A stretch of 27,568 nucleotides of DNA from the IMG/VR virus record IMGVR_UViG_3300050821_000031, positions 1 to 27,568 of that record, one strand, 5' to 3'. Source of the DNA: a virus. The position numbers were made by a program, and so were the translations under genes. Of this stretch, positions 5,139-14,584 are shown piece after piece. The notes under the pieces were generated by a model that was not told where the DNA came from, made no database searches, and worked only from the letters and a program-made list of their open reading frames with translations. Numbering within the stretch: position 1 is the first letter of the stretch; each line of letters starts with the position of its first letter.

Positions 5139-5642
5139 ATGTATATCGAACACGGTTATAAGACAGCCTGCACCAGTGCTCATCTTCAGCCACAGGCTAA
5201 TATGGTAGTCCAGGTTGCTACTGAGACTAAGCGTGACACTGCTGAGGAGCAGCGTACCTACCTCAAATGTCGTATCGACAATATCCGGTATGAGAAGCAC
5301 CGAGAGATTGGCAAACAGTTCTTCCGTGATGAACCTGAAGGTCCTAAGACTATCAAGGAGCTGAAGGAACGTCTGAAGAAGGGTTTGTACACCATCATCG
5401 AGCCCAAACACTACAACGAGGACGACGAGGATGAGGAAGAGATCAGCATCTACTGGCGTGATTACTTCTCTTGGCGTACTGCTGATACGCAGTTCGACAA
5501 GGAAGGTTACAAGGCTGCGGTAGAAGAACTGGACAAGTTCGTTCAGGACCTCGTCGACCAGATCAGGATCCTTGATCCCAAGGATGGTCTGAAGTTGTTG
5601 GAAGACCTGAAGAAGTGGAAGCCATCTAAGTCTAAGAAATAA
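5139..5642 (+). CDS. Hypothetical charged protein, 167 aa (possible longer form from 5001)
   Basis: The ATG at 5139 has AAGAAGGGA (5122-5130) eight bases upstream, and from there codon use turns GC-rich with many C-ending codons. The same frame is open back to ATG 5001, giving 213 residues, but that start has no binding site, lies only 12 bases after a terminator, and the extra 46 codons are AT-rich with many AGA, AGG and ATA codons. The protein has charged helical stretches (RTYLKCRIDNIRYEKHREIGKQF), an acidic run (NEDDEDEEE), an aromatic patch (SIYWRDYFSWR) and a basic end (KKWKPSKSKK). It is probably soluble and non-enzymatic. No family is recognised. The bidirectional terminator lies just downstream. 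Confidence 0.72.
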   Translation: MYIEHGYKTACTSAHLQPQANMVVQVATETKRDTAEEQRTYLKCRIDNIRYEKHREIGKQFFRDEPEGPKTIKELKERLKKGLYTIIEPKHYNEDDEDEEEISIYWRDYFSWRTADTQFDKEGYKAAVEELDKFVQDLVDQIRILDPKDGLKLLEDLKKWKPSKSKK

Positions 5643-5673
5643 TTGTCTGTCTGATCCTGACCGACAATAAAAG

Positions 5674-5708
5674 AACCCCGTAGGGATTAAACCTTACGGG
5701 GTTTTTTT
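5674..5708. terminator. Bidirectional rho-independent terminator between convergent modules
   Basis: Twelve consecutive pairs (5674-5685 with 5692-5703, one G-T) enclose the loop ATTAAA. On the plus strand T5702-5708 follows; on the minus strand the complement of the A-rich 5664-5673 supplies a U-rich tail. It ends both the plus-strand replication transcript and the minus-strand structural transcript. Confidence 0.9.
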
Positions 5709-5730
5709 ATGTCTATATTAAATGCTAAGT

Positions 5731-7332
5731 CTATTGTGATAGGTTTTCGTCTGTCGCAACGTATCCTGTAGCAGCTGTACCTATGCCTATTGCACCTATG
5801 CCTTTCAACATATCAGGAGATGTAGGATCAAAGTCCTTAGCAAACCTAGACTTCACAGTACTAGCTCCTTTAGGAAATGTTATATAAACTGTCTTAGGAC
5901 CTAGAGTTGTAGTTGAATTAGGTTCATCACTGACTCTGTCTACCACCACACCCTTCATATTCTTCTTCTTAGCTTCTTGGATAGCTTTACTATTATGCTC
6001 AGTCCAATGTCCTCCTGCAGCGTCATAGTAATGGTAGTCTTTGGTATCAATAACCAAGGGCATTACCTGAGAACCTGAGCCAAAAGCATGTTCAGGAACC
6101 TTATAACCTGGATGTTCACTAAGATACCCAGCATACATATCAGCTAACATAGGGCTATTAGAACTATACAGAAGTCCTGCCGCGTTGAAGTCATGTATTG
6201 AACTTGCTGCACCTTCTCCTTTATAGACACTCAATCCTCTGAATGCAGGCTCTGTGTATCCTTTCTCTTTAGGTACCTCCATACTCTTTTGAAGATCAGT
6301 CATGAACTTCTCACGCATAGTAGCGAACTGACTGTTGTGAGCGTCAACGGCGTTCTGAACAGCTTTCTTAACATTATGGCCAGCGTCTTTAAACATGTCT
6401 ATGTACTTCTGGTACTTAGCTACATCTTTAGGTGGCTCAGGTGTATCACTTTTAAACCAAGCAGCTTTCTCCCAACCTTTCGGTGGTGCTTGAAAATTCT
6501 TCCAGTCAACTACTACTGTACCAGCCTTAGTAGTTCCCATGTATTTTCCTGTTGCTCCCCCTTCTCCGGCTGTAACTAATGTACCTGGAGACAAAGTCTT
6601 TGGGTCTACTTTCCAGATATCAGGAAGCTTACCGCCCTTCACAGCACCACTACCTAAGGTAGCTTCCTTACCCACCATACCAGATGGACCACCAACCATA
6701 GTCATGCCTAGTTCAGAAACTCTACGTGCTCCCTCTTCTGACATAGGATCTAGCTTACCTTGGAATGCTTCTCCAGGTGCTTGGATGGCATGGTATATTC
6801 CCTTCAGAGTATCCTCTATCCAATCATGGTGGGGAACATCCTCGATATTGGGAGGGTTAAGAGTATTACCAGGTTCTACTCGTTTAAAGTAATCCTTTAG
6901 CTCATCCATAGTATGGTATTTAAGATTAGAAGGACCGGGAGTAAAGCTCCAGGTATCTCCTTCACCTTTATCCCAGTGTCCACCCTGCTCACCATTCTGT
7001 CCATGGTACATACTCTCATCAGAGAATGTCATGTGATTGGGTAGCTTATAGGTGTCAGGATAGTGCTGGCCAGGAGCCATCTCTACCCCCGGATTAGCCT
7101 CTTTCCACTTGTTATAGTCATAGTCCGGTACCTGGGTACCTGACTCTGATTTAAACTCACCAGCGGCCTCCGTAGGCCCTCCTAGAGGCATTGTAGAAGA
7201 CGTGCTCGGTGGTGTAATATAGACCTTAGGCCTAGATTCATCCACAGGCTTAGGTTCAGGCATCTTATACTGATCTACTAATAGATCACCAGCGTCTGCG
7301 TAGTATTCTCCTGAGCTAGAACCAATGGGCAT
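5731..7332 (-). CDS. Virion-associated protein with polyvalent ADP-ribosyltransferase-like domain, 533 aa
   Basis: This is the last gene of the late operon. Residues about 361-507 resemble the ART domain of large polyvalent phage and plasmid proteins: AFRGLSVYKG, then SSIHDF, LLYSSNSPMLADMYAGYL, VMPLVIDTKDYHYYD, IQEAKKKNMKGVVVDRV and the characteristic exit TVYITFP...STVKSRFAKDFDPTSPD. A second known phage-protein pattern, GQHYPDTYKLPNHMTFSDES, lies near residues 88-107. Such domains are thought to enter the host with the DNA and modify host proteins. The ART fold is inferred from this pattern; a full catalytic R-S-E triad cannot be assigned with confidence. A glycine-rich hydrophobic stretch near the end (IGAIGIGTAATGYVA) might touch membrane. 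It is coupled to the preceding gene by TAATG. Confidence 0.75.
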   Translation of the reverse strand: MPIGSSSGEYYADAGDLLVDQYKMPEPKPVDESRPKVYITPPSTSSTMPLGGPTEAAGEFKSESGTQVPDYDYNKWKEANPGVEMAPGQHYPDTYKLPNHMTFSDESMYHGQNGEQGGHWDKGEGDTWSFTPGPSNLKYHTMDELKDYFKRVEPGNTLNPPNIEDVPHHDWIEDTLKGIYHAIQAPGEAFQGKLDPMSEEGARRVSELGMTMVGGPSGMVGKEATLGSGAVKGGKLPDIWKVDPKTLSPGTLVTAGEGGATGKYMGTTKAGTVVVDWKNFQAPPKGWEKAAWFKSDTPEPPKDVAKYQKYIDMFKDAGHNVKKAVQNAVDAHNSQFATMREKFMTDLQKSMEVPKEKGYTEPAFRGLSVYKGEGAASSIHDFNAAGLLYSSNSPMLADMYAGYLSEHPGYKVPEHAFGSGSQVMPLVIDTKDYHYYDAAGGHWTEHNSKAIQEAKKKNMKGVVVDRVSDEPNSTTTLGPKTVYITFPKGASTVKSRFAKDFDPTSPDMLKGIGAIGIGTAATGYVATDENLSQ

Positions 7333-9503
7333 TATTCTTTTTCCCGTCTACCTCTTTGTAGAGTATCTGCAGTTTCTTGTAGAGATTTATCATGAGCAGA
7401 TATAATAGACTGCATCATAGGTTGAGTAATAGCACGCATAGCAGGGTCAGCGTTATGAAGTATACCCAATACATAGGCGCTAGTATTACCTCCGTCTTTC
7501 TCTTGTATCTTACCTAACTGGTTAAGAGCACCGTTGACACGGTTGATTACAATATTGATTTGCTTGATACGTCCTTGATCATCTATAGGCATATCTCTGG
7601 TAACAGGTATATTTAAGAACCTACCTGTACTATTCTCGGTAGACCAATGAATGTCATACTTACCAATCATAGGCTTACCACCACCTAGGGCAGTACTAGC
7701 TCTCTCAAGGGTATGTAAATCTTCCCTGAATATAGTTGGGAATTCATGCTCTGCTGTAGCTCTCATATTGTCCCAGGCAACCATACCCTGACCACCTGTC
7801 TTACGTAGCTTATCCATACCGTCGATTATAGTATCAGAGAATAGCTTATCATAGGCATAGTACTTACCAGGTACATACCCTTTCTTAGGATCAAAGTAAT
7901 CCATCTTGAACTCATCCATCAAGTCTGCATTCTTAGGATCAAAGGCAGCCCTGGCTACATTAAGTTTAACTTCATCAGGAGCTTTAGGATCAGCTATGAT
8001 CTCAGGTATCCTGAGAAATGCATCGACTAGCTTCTCAGGCTTGACACCTGCATTAACAGCTTTAGCCTTGGCATTCTGTACTGCATCTTTAAGAGTATAA
8101 GGATTGAGAGGATCAAGCTGAGTACTAGTCAAACCTAGACCTTCTTGATAGACAGGTATTAGATCCTTATCTAGGTTCTTAAGTAGACCAGCCTTATACA
8201 TAGCATCACCCCACTGAGGAGCTATCTTAGCCATGCCGGCAATGATCTGCATCTGTGTTCCTATCTTAGGATGGACAAGTAAACCATTCTGAGTAGTATC
8301 AATTATAGCAGCAGACTGACGTGCAGTTGTATGAGCAAATCCTAGCTTCTCATCTGAGATAAACTTAATGTATTCATCCAAAGGTTGTAGTTGAGTTCTA
8401 ATGTGTTGATCTACAGCAGCAGCACCTATTAGACCTGTAGTTGTATTACCATTAGAGTCAGGTTCATTAGCCTTACGATAGGCATTGGCAATGGTTTGAG
8501 TTCTTAAGGCAGTTAGACCCATAAGACCTTGTTCTAGTTTAACAGGATCTACCTTAACACCTTCCTTATTAGCTCTAACAATAGCGTCTTGTAGACCTTG
8601 GGCAGTCTCAGTACCACCAGCTATGTGAGTTATATCTAGAGCAGATTGTACATCTGAAGCCAAACTCTTAGCAAAGCTTTGATTAGTTTTAGTTACGACA
8701 TCAGCTAGTTGACCTTGATTATTAGCTCTGTCAGCCATCTCCTGGCTACGTTGCCAGTCTGCAGCAGAATACTTAGCTATATAACCATAGACAGTAGCAG
8801 GAGTAACCTTACCTGCATCCCATAGGGCACCTAGGACAGCAGCGTTGGGTATACCATTCTTACCTATACCACCTACACCACCTGTTATAGCAGCGTGAAC
8901 CATGGCAGTAACTTTATCATGTTCAGACTTAGCATTGGAAGCATTACGATTAATATCTTCCAGTAGGTTACGCATCACTGCATTAGCAGGATCTATACCA
9001 CTAACAGACTTAACCTGTTCATCTATGTAGTCTCTGAAACCAGGATATTGATTACGTAGTTGTTTAGCCAGAGCATTAAGCTGCATAGTATACTGGGTAT
9101 CGTTTAGCTTACCTGCATTCTGTATCTGAGCTTGAGCTATCTGTTTAAATCTCTCTATACCACTAGTTACACCGCCCGGTACCTGAGGCTGCTGAGCATC
9201 TATTAAACTGTTAGTCTGATTAGGTATAAGGTTATTAGTCTGCAGATCCTTAATACCTTGATAGGCTGTTGTATAGGCATCTCTAAGTTTATTAACTTTA
9301 TCTTCAACAGTATCTTTTAGATAAGACTTAGCAGTATCTCCTGCAAGCTTGACTCCTCCCTCTGCAACCTTAGCCCCAGTATCCATCAATATACCTAGAG
9401 AGGTATCAGCTTTGGTAATAGACTGAGGTTCTTGAATAGGCTTAGATACTCTAGTCCAATCAGGAGGATTTACTGCGGGTACTTCTGGGTCGAATGCGGC
9501 CAT
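7332..9503 (-). CDS. Internal virion protein, 723 aa (gp15-like by size and position)
   Basis: A long soluble protein, rich in alanine, asparagine and glutamine and mostly helical in character, encoded after the 1693-residue internal protein. Its length is close to T7 gp15 (747 residues), and the trio 196, 1693 and 723 parallels the T7 ejection set 14, 16 and 15. In T7 these proteins leave the capsid and form a conduit across the cell envelope. The N-terminal region (GAKVAEGGVKLAGDTAKSY and following) is amphipathic. No enzymatic motif is visible. The assignment rests on context and size; direct sequence resemblance to gp15 is not evident. Joined by TAATG on both sides. Confidence 0.7.
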   Translation of the reverse strand: MAAFDPEVPAVNPPDWTRVSKPIQEPQSITKADTSLGILMDTGAKVAEGGVKLAGDTAKSYLKDTVEDKVNKLRDAYTTAYQGIKDLQTNNLIPNQTNSLIDAQQPQVPGGVTSGIERFKQIAQAQIQNAGKLNDTQYTMQLNALAKQLRNQYPGFRDYIDEQVKSVSGIDPANAVMRNLLEDINRNASNAKSEHDKVTAMVHAAITGGVGGIGKNGIPNAAVLGALWDAGKVTPATVYGYIAKYSAADWQRSQEMADRANNQGQLADVVTKTNQSFAKSLASDVQSALDITHIAGGTETAQGLQDAIVRANKEGVKVDPVKLEQGLMGLTALRTQTIANAYRKANEPDSNGNTTTGLIGAAAVDQHIRTQLQPLDEYIKFISDEKLGFAHTTARQSAAIIDTTQNGLLVHPKIGTQMQIIAGMAKIAPQWGDAMYKAGLLKNLDKDLIPVYQEGLGLTSTQLDPLNPYTLKDAVQNAKAKAVNAGVKPEKLVDAFLRIPEIIADPKAPDEVKLNVARAAFDPKNADLMDEFKMDYFDPKKGYVPGKYYAYDKLFSDTIIDGMDKLRKTGGQGMVAWDNMRATAEHEFPTIFREDLHTLERASTALGGGKPMIGKYDIHWSTENSTGRFLNIPVTRDMPIDDQGRIKQINIVINRVNGALNQLGKIQEKDGGNTSAYVLGILHNADPAMRAITQPMMQSIISAHDKSLQETADTLQRGRREKE

Positions 9504-12500
9504 TATTTCTTATAATCCTGTTGTAGCTGAGTTCTATATTGTTCAGTGCGAGTCTGTGGCACATTCTGGTTGAACCACTTCTTAGTGGGAACCTTGGAAG
9601 TAGCAAAGTTATGCTGAACTTGATCAGCTTGAGTTTCGTATCCATTCATAGCTTTGGAGATAACCTCAGCACGCATGTCTAGTGGCATACCAGACCACTC
9701 CATTCTACCGAATGCTCTACGCATATAATCATTAGTCTGATCTTGATTGTTATTAGCTGAATCTAATAGACCACGACGTACTTCTTTGATAACCATCTTC
9801 TCAGTGTACTTCTGATACTCAGCCTCTGCCTTAGCAATGTTAGCTATCTGATAAGCATCATCACTTCTCTGACTGTGTAGGCCTGTAGCACCTTGGAACA
9901 AGGCATTCATAACACTGATATCACCTTGATAACCTTCGTTCTTAGACAGCCATCTACCTGTGTTAAGAGCAGTCAATACTTGCCAAGCAGTGTTAACACT
10001 GGATACTTCCTTAAAGACATCAAGGGCATCCTCTACTTTGAAAGGATGATCCATCTCTCCGGGGTTACCTCGTATGCCAGCAATAATAGACATAGTAAGA
10101 GGACTAGCACTGGCAATAGTATTAGCAAAGATACTAACTGAAGCACCGCCCAGTAGCTTCCACCATACATTGTCCGACCATAGCTGTTGAAACCCTTGTA
10201 TACCATATCGGGGACCTACGTTATAGAAATTACCTTTCTCTAAGTCACCTTTACCAGTGATCATAGCCATCATGGTTGCAGGTAGACCTTCGTTCATTGT
10301 AGTAGTAAACCAGTTATGTCCCATGACATAACCATTGTCTAGAGCTTCTTGACGCCATACATCGTATAGAGGTATACCGGTTAGACCAAAGGCAGTAGGT
10401 ATACCATACAGACCTGAATAGATGGCAGCCATACGTAGCTTAGCAGTGGTGCTAATTCTATTACCGAACATAAGCTCTGCAGTACGCTGAGTATAAGTCA
10501 TGAACTGCATAGGTAGAGAAGCTACGCCTGTATTCAATGCTGAGTTAGAAGCACGAGTCATATTAGAATTTAGGAGGTCAGCTCTCTTCAACATCTCTGC
10601 ACGCTGAGTATCTGAGATAGCTCCTGTAGGATGTATCTCTCTGAACTCTCTGTAGGCTGTATACCAAGCTCCTAGTCTGGAGGCTTTCTCACCTGCCCTG
10701 AAGAATGCTTGACCTGCATTGAGGAAGTTACCCCAATCATTACCTATGAATTTATGTTGTACGTTATCAGCCATAGCATACTCACCAGAGACATGTTCGA
10801 AGCCAGTCTCTCGTAATAGCTTATTAGCTTCTAACCAATCCCCTGTCTTACCATAGCCCATCTTAACAGCCATCTCATCTAGCTTACCTAGGAAGCCTTC
10901 TGTTCTATTTATATTAGACCAGCCATGTATGAAGGCACCGAAGGTACCTCCAGCTGCATGCTGAAATCCAGCTATACCAGCTATGGTAGCATAGTTCTGG
11001 GTTTGAACTAGTATCTGTACAGGATTAAATAGACCTAGCTTAGCATTGAAAGCAAAGGATCTTAATAGACGGACAGGATCATGGACGTGACTCAATGCCC
11101 ACAGAGGAATGAGGGATGCTCTTTCAGCTAGTCCACCTTTCTCATAGGCTGTGTCAGCTATATGCTGAGAGAGAGTATGAACCCAAGTATCGAAGGTATT
11201 AGGTATACCTACGAACTGATCTATCTTCAGCTTATTACCCAGAAGCTTAGTAACTACTTCTTGAGGTGCACCAGGCTTGAAAGCATCCTTGCTTCTAGCT
11301 TGATTGTAATTCCAGAAAGGAGAAGCTCTGATAGAAGACTCGTCCTCTCTGAGATATGGACCTGCTTCCCGGAGCCAATGCTCTACGGCAAATATCTTAT
11401 AGTCGTCCATGTAGGTGCTGTTGATTGCTCTGTTGAGAGCACGATTCATAGTAGGTATAGGATCAACTAGTTTAGCTGGTTCCCACTTCCACAGTGCACT
11501 GTCTCTGCCACCTGTAATAGTACCTATGTCAGTAGCATCACGCTGCATGTTGAAGGCTACCACATTCTGTGCGGCATCAGATCCTTCACGAGTACCGTCT
11601 CTGAATGTACCTTCGTATCTCTTCTCAAGAGATTTATCTAGATCATAGATCTTCTTGTTCCTGGGTACCACGTAGAATGGTTCAGTTGTACTTAGACGAG
11701 GAGACTGAATATTACCCTTAGAATCTCTAGAAGGTTTAAACCAACTGCTAAGCTGGTCCCACTTAATAGGCAGAGTACGTTCAGCTAATGCTTGAGCACC
11801 GTCCCAGTCTTCTCTGTGAATTAGTTCTCTGACAGCATCTAGACGCCTGGCTATATCTTTGCCCTTAGCTCTATTGTCTATTGGCATGACAGTCTGATCT
11901 CCTGTGTAGAGATCGTTATACTTAGTACGCTTATCAGTAGCTACTGCACCGGCACGCTCGGGTACAATCATAGCCTGCTTGATGTAATGGTCATAGTCAT
12001 ATTCAAAGTGACCTCCACCACGTCTTACAACATGGTTGAAGTCTAATGGTTTAGACTCTACGTTATCAGAGATAACATATCTAATACGTTCTGAACCAGC
12101 TACATCACTGAAGTCTTTGAGAGGATATGTATCTGGGTTATAAATTCTAATTGCTCTCTTGCTACCTGATTCAATCTCTTTCTCTAATGCATCCCACATC
12201 TGAGGATTTAGAGCACGACTCTGTAAGTTATAGAGCTTCTCTTCCCCTAGACGAGCCCCCATAATCAAGACATTGTCTTTGCCATGAGGCATAACATTTT
12301 CTTGTATGCCATCGAAGAAACCAGACTTAGCGAACTGACTGGAACCTGATACACCGCTTCTATCTAGAACATTGATCTGATGTTGTTCAGTACCTATGCG
12401 AGCACGGTTACGGAACTCAGCCATTTCCATGAACATTCTGTGACCTTCGTTCAGTTTAACGTGAGCGAAGTAAGCTTCCACTTCTGGGAATGTAGGAGAC

Positions 12501-14584
12501 TCTCCGTAGTATCTTAGGTAATGATCTTCTAATTCTCCAGGAGACTTGAAGAAGTAACCACGTTGCTGTGTAACTGGATCATCTAGCTTACGAGCAGTGT
12601 CTAATGTTTCAGTAAATCTATTCCAAACTTCTCTCTGCCTTAGGGATACCTTGTTAAGAAGAGCCCTGGGCTTAGCAGACCAATAGCCGTAGCTAGTACC
12701 AGTAATAGGATCAGCTTTATAATAACCAGTTGCAATGGCTTCGATCTTAGATTGTTCACTTTTAGCCCACTCTTTCCACAGATTCTGGGTATATGTAGCT
12801 ATACCTCTCTGAACAGAATCATTGTAAGCAAGGGTATCATCTGCACCACGCCATTTACTTAGAGCAGCAAGTATAGGATTCTTAGAAGTAGACACGCTAC
12901 TAGCACCTTTACCTACGAACTCTCCTTTGGCGTTAGTCTCAATCATATAGTTACGGACCATATCAGAAGTTTCTACATATGGTTTAGTAACTACAAGCTT
13001 ATAGCCCAAGCCTTCTTGAACTACTTGTGCTCCTTTTAGATTGCTGATATCAGCAAAGTTACGGGCTGTGCCTGGATTAGAGAATAGACTGGCATCTGTA
13101 TCTCCCAGAGATACTTCTATGTGTCTAGTATTAGTGAGAGGTTCACGTAGAGGTGGACTGAAATCTATAATAGAACTTTCCAGACCAGAGAACTGATGTC
13201 TAAGTTCACCCTCGTTGTAAGCTCTAATAGCGTTCTCCATCTCCAAAGGAATAGGAGTTCTATTGATTCTAGCTGCAGTTGTAGCTGTCTGAACTATACT
13301 ATCAATGGCATTGCCATAGCCATCTTCAAGACGAGTCATCTGTTCTCGACTCAAGGAACCTGGATTCTTCCTTATGTCTTCCAGATCAAGTCTTAGATTA
13401 GACGTGAACTTGTCAACCATATCATTGAAGTAATCTGTCTGACCTTTAGTCTGCTTATGAGCGACACGTATTACAGCAGCTTCAGGTAAGTTACCTGCAC
13501 CTTCTGCAGCAGCAGCTCTAATAGGAAGATCTCCTGGATTAGCTGCAGCAGCTACCACATCCTTTACAGCTGTATTAACTCTATTACGTAGGGATATATA
13601 GCGAGCTAGAGTAAGACCACCCTTTAAGCCAGAGGCAATGTCAAAGGGAGCTATAGCTGTGAATGTATTATCTAGGAACCTTTGAGAAGAAGAAGTACCT
13701 ACTAGATAGTCTACGAACTGTTTAGCTAAGGTTGGATTATCGTTCTGTAGCTTATTTAGAATAGGATCTACTCTAGCTCTAAACTCTTCAGGATCTCTAA
13801 TACGAAGTAAGAAGTCAGCCTCAGCTTTCATCTGGCTGCCCAGACCTAGTCCAGCGAAGTAACCTACCTCGGGTACTAGACCACGCATCTTAGCTTCAGG
13901 ATAGATCTGTGTTAAGCTCTTAGCTTGGTCTGCTAGATAGGGAAGCCAACCTTGTTCATGAACTGTATCTGCTATGGTATCTTGCCAAGTCCTAAGATAT
14001 TCCATCTTAAAGACAACAGCATTACCTTTGTCTATTAAAGGTGTAACTTGTTCTGGGATGTCTTTAACTGCGTCATCCAATGCAGTGTTCTTCATGTAGT
14101 GAGCAGCTTCGTATATAGAACCAATGAAGGTCTTACCGAAGTTCTCCTCTAATACAGTCTGAGGTGCAGTAGGTCTATTAGCAGGATTGAATGGATCTAG
14201 GATACTACGAACATCAGTAGGATCTAAACCACCTTTCTGTTTAGACATATCCAGAAGCATTTGTTGTTTCTGCTGAGACTTCTGCTGATCTAGTATAGAA
14301 GCTACTTCGTCTCTCATACCAGGTTCATCACCTTTGTATATTCTATTATAGATCTCAGCGGTATCCATGACACCGCTACGACCGAAGGTATAATCCCACT
14401 TCTCAGCTCTCTTCTGCGCTACATCCGGTGAAGGAGGATGAGCTGGAGAAGCATCCTGAGGAGGAAGACTTATCTGAGTATTAGGTTGTTCTATATCTGG
14501 AGTAAGAGAGATAGGAGCCGTAGCCTGCGGAGCAACAGCAGGGGCAGGTACAGTATCTTGATCTTCTATGTTAGGCTGAGCCAT
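9503..14584 (-). CDS. Large internal virion (ejection) protein, 1693 aa, gp16-like
   Basis: The largest gene of the window. It has a proline- and glutamine-rich N-terminus (about the first 55 residues), then long mixed helical regions, and in the C-terminal third hydrophobic or amphipathic segments (for example LYGIPTAFGLTGIPLYDVW and LGGASVSIFANTIASASPLTMSIIAGI) that could insert in the host membrane. T7 gp16 (1318 residues) carries an N-terminal lytic transglycosylase domain; I do not see a clear catalytic motif of that kind here. Position next to a gp14-like gene and the size support an ejection protein that leads DNA entry. Polyvalent-type domains may be hidden in the middle. Coupled by TAATG to both neighbours. 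Confidence 0.78.
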   Translation of the reverse strand: MAQPNIEDQDTVPAPAVAPQATAPISLTPDIEQPNTQISLPPQDASPAHPPSPDVAQKRAEKWDYTFGRSGVMDTAEIYNRIYKGDEPGMRDEVASILDQQKSQQKQQMLLDMSKQKGGLDPTDVRSILDPFNPANRPTAPQTVLEENFGKTFIGSIYEAAHYMKNTALDDAVKDIPEQVTPLIDKGNAVVFKMEYLRTWQDTIADTVHEQGWLPYLADQAKSLTQIYPEAKMRGLVPEVGYFAGLGLGSQMKAEADFLLRIRDPEEFRARVDPILNKLQNDNPTLAKQFVDYLVGTSSSQRFLDNTFTAIAPFDIASGLKGGLTLARYISLRNRVNTAVKDVVAAAANPGDLPIRAAAAEGAGNLPEAAVIRVAHKQTKGQTDYFNDMVDKFTSNLRLDLEDIRKNPGSLSREQMTRLEDGYGNAIDSIVQTATTAARINRTPIPLEMENAIRAYNEGELRHQFSGLESSIIDFSPPLREPLTNTRHIEVSLGDTDASLFSNPGTARNFADISNLKGAQVVQEGLGYKLVVTKPYVETSDMVRNYMIETNAKGEFVGKGASSVSTSKNPILAALSKWRGADDTLAYNDSVQRGIATYTQNLWKEWAKSEQSKIEAIATGYYKADPITGTSYGYWSAKPRALLNKVSLRQREVWNRFTETLDTARKLDDPVTQQRGYFFKSPGELEDHYLRYYGESPTFPEVEAYFAHVKLNEGHRMFMEMAEFRNRARIGTEQHQINVLDRSGVSGSSQFAKSGFFDGIQENVMPHGKDNVLIMGARLGEEKLYNLQSRALNPQMWDALEKEIESGSKRAIRIYNPDTYPLKDFSDVAGSERIRYVISDNVESKPLDFNHVVRRGGGHFEYDYDHYIKQAMIVPERAGAVATDKRTKYNDLYTGDQTVMPIDNRAKGKDIARRLDAVRELIHREDWDGAQALAERTLPIKWDQLSSWFKPSRDSKGNIQSPRLSTTEPFYVVPRNKKIYDLDKSLEKRYEGTFRDGTREGSDAAQNVVAFNMQRDATDIGTITGGRDSALWKWEPAKLVDPIPTMNRALNRAINSTYMDDYKIFAVEHWLREAGPYLREDESSIRASPFWNYNQARSKDAFKPGAPQEVVTKLLGNKLKIDQFVGIPNTFDTWVHTLSQHIADTAYEKGGLAERASLIPLWALSHVHDPVRLLRSFAFNAKLGLFNPVQILVQTQNYATIAGIAGFQHAAGGTFGAFIHGWSNINRTEGFLGKLDEMAVKMGYGKTGDWLEANKLLRETGFEHVSGEYAMADNVQHKFIGNDWGNFLNAGQAFFRAGEKASRLGAWYTAYREFREIHPTGAISDTQRAEMLKRADLLNSNMTRASNSALNTGVASLPMQFMTYTQRTAELMFGNRISTTAKLRMAAIYSGLYGIPTAFGLTGIPLYDVWRQEALDNGYVMGHNWFTTTMNEGLPATMMAMITGKGDLEKGNFYNVGPRYGIQGFQQLWSDNVWWKLLGGASVSIFANTIASASPLTMSIIAGIRGNPGEMDHPFKVEDALDVFKEVSSVNTAWQVLTALNTGRWLSKNEGYQGDISVMNALFQGATGLHSQRSDDAYQIANIAKAEAEYQKYTEKMVIKEVRRGLLDSANNNQDQTNDYMRRAFGRMEWSGMPLDMRAEVISKAMNGYETQADQVQHNFATSKVPTKKWFNQNVPQTRTEQYRTQLQQDYKK

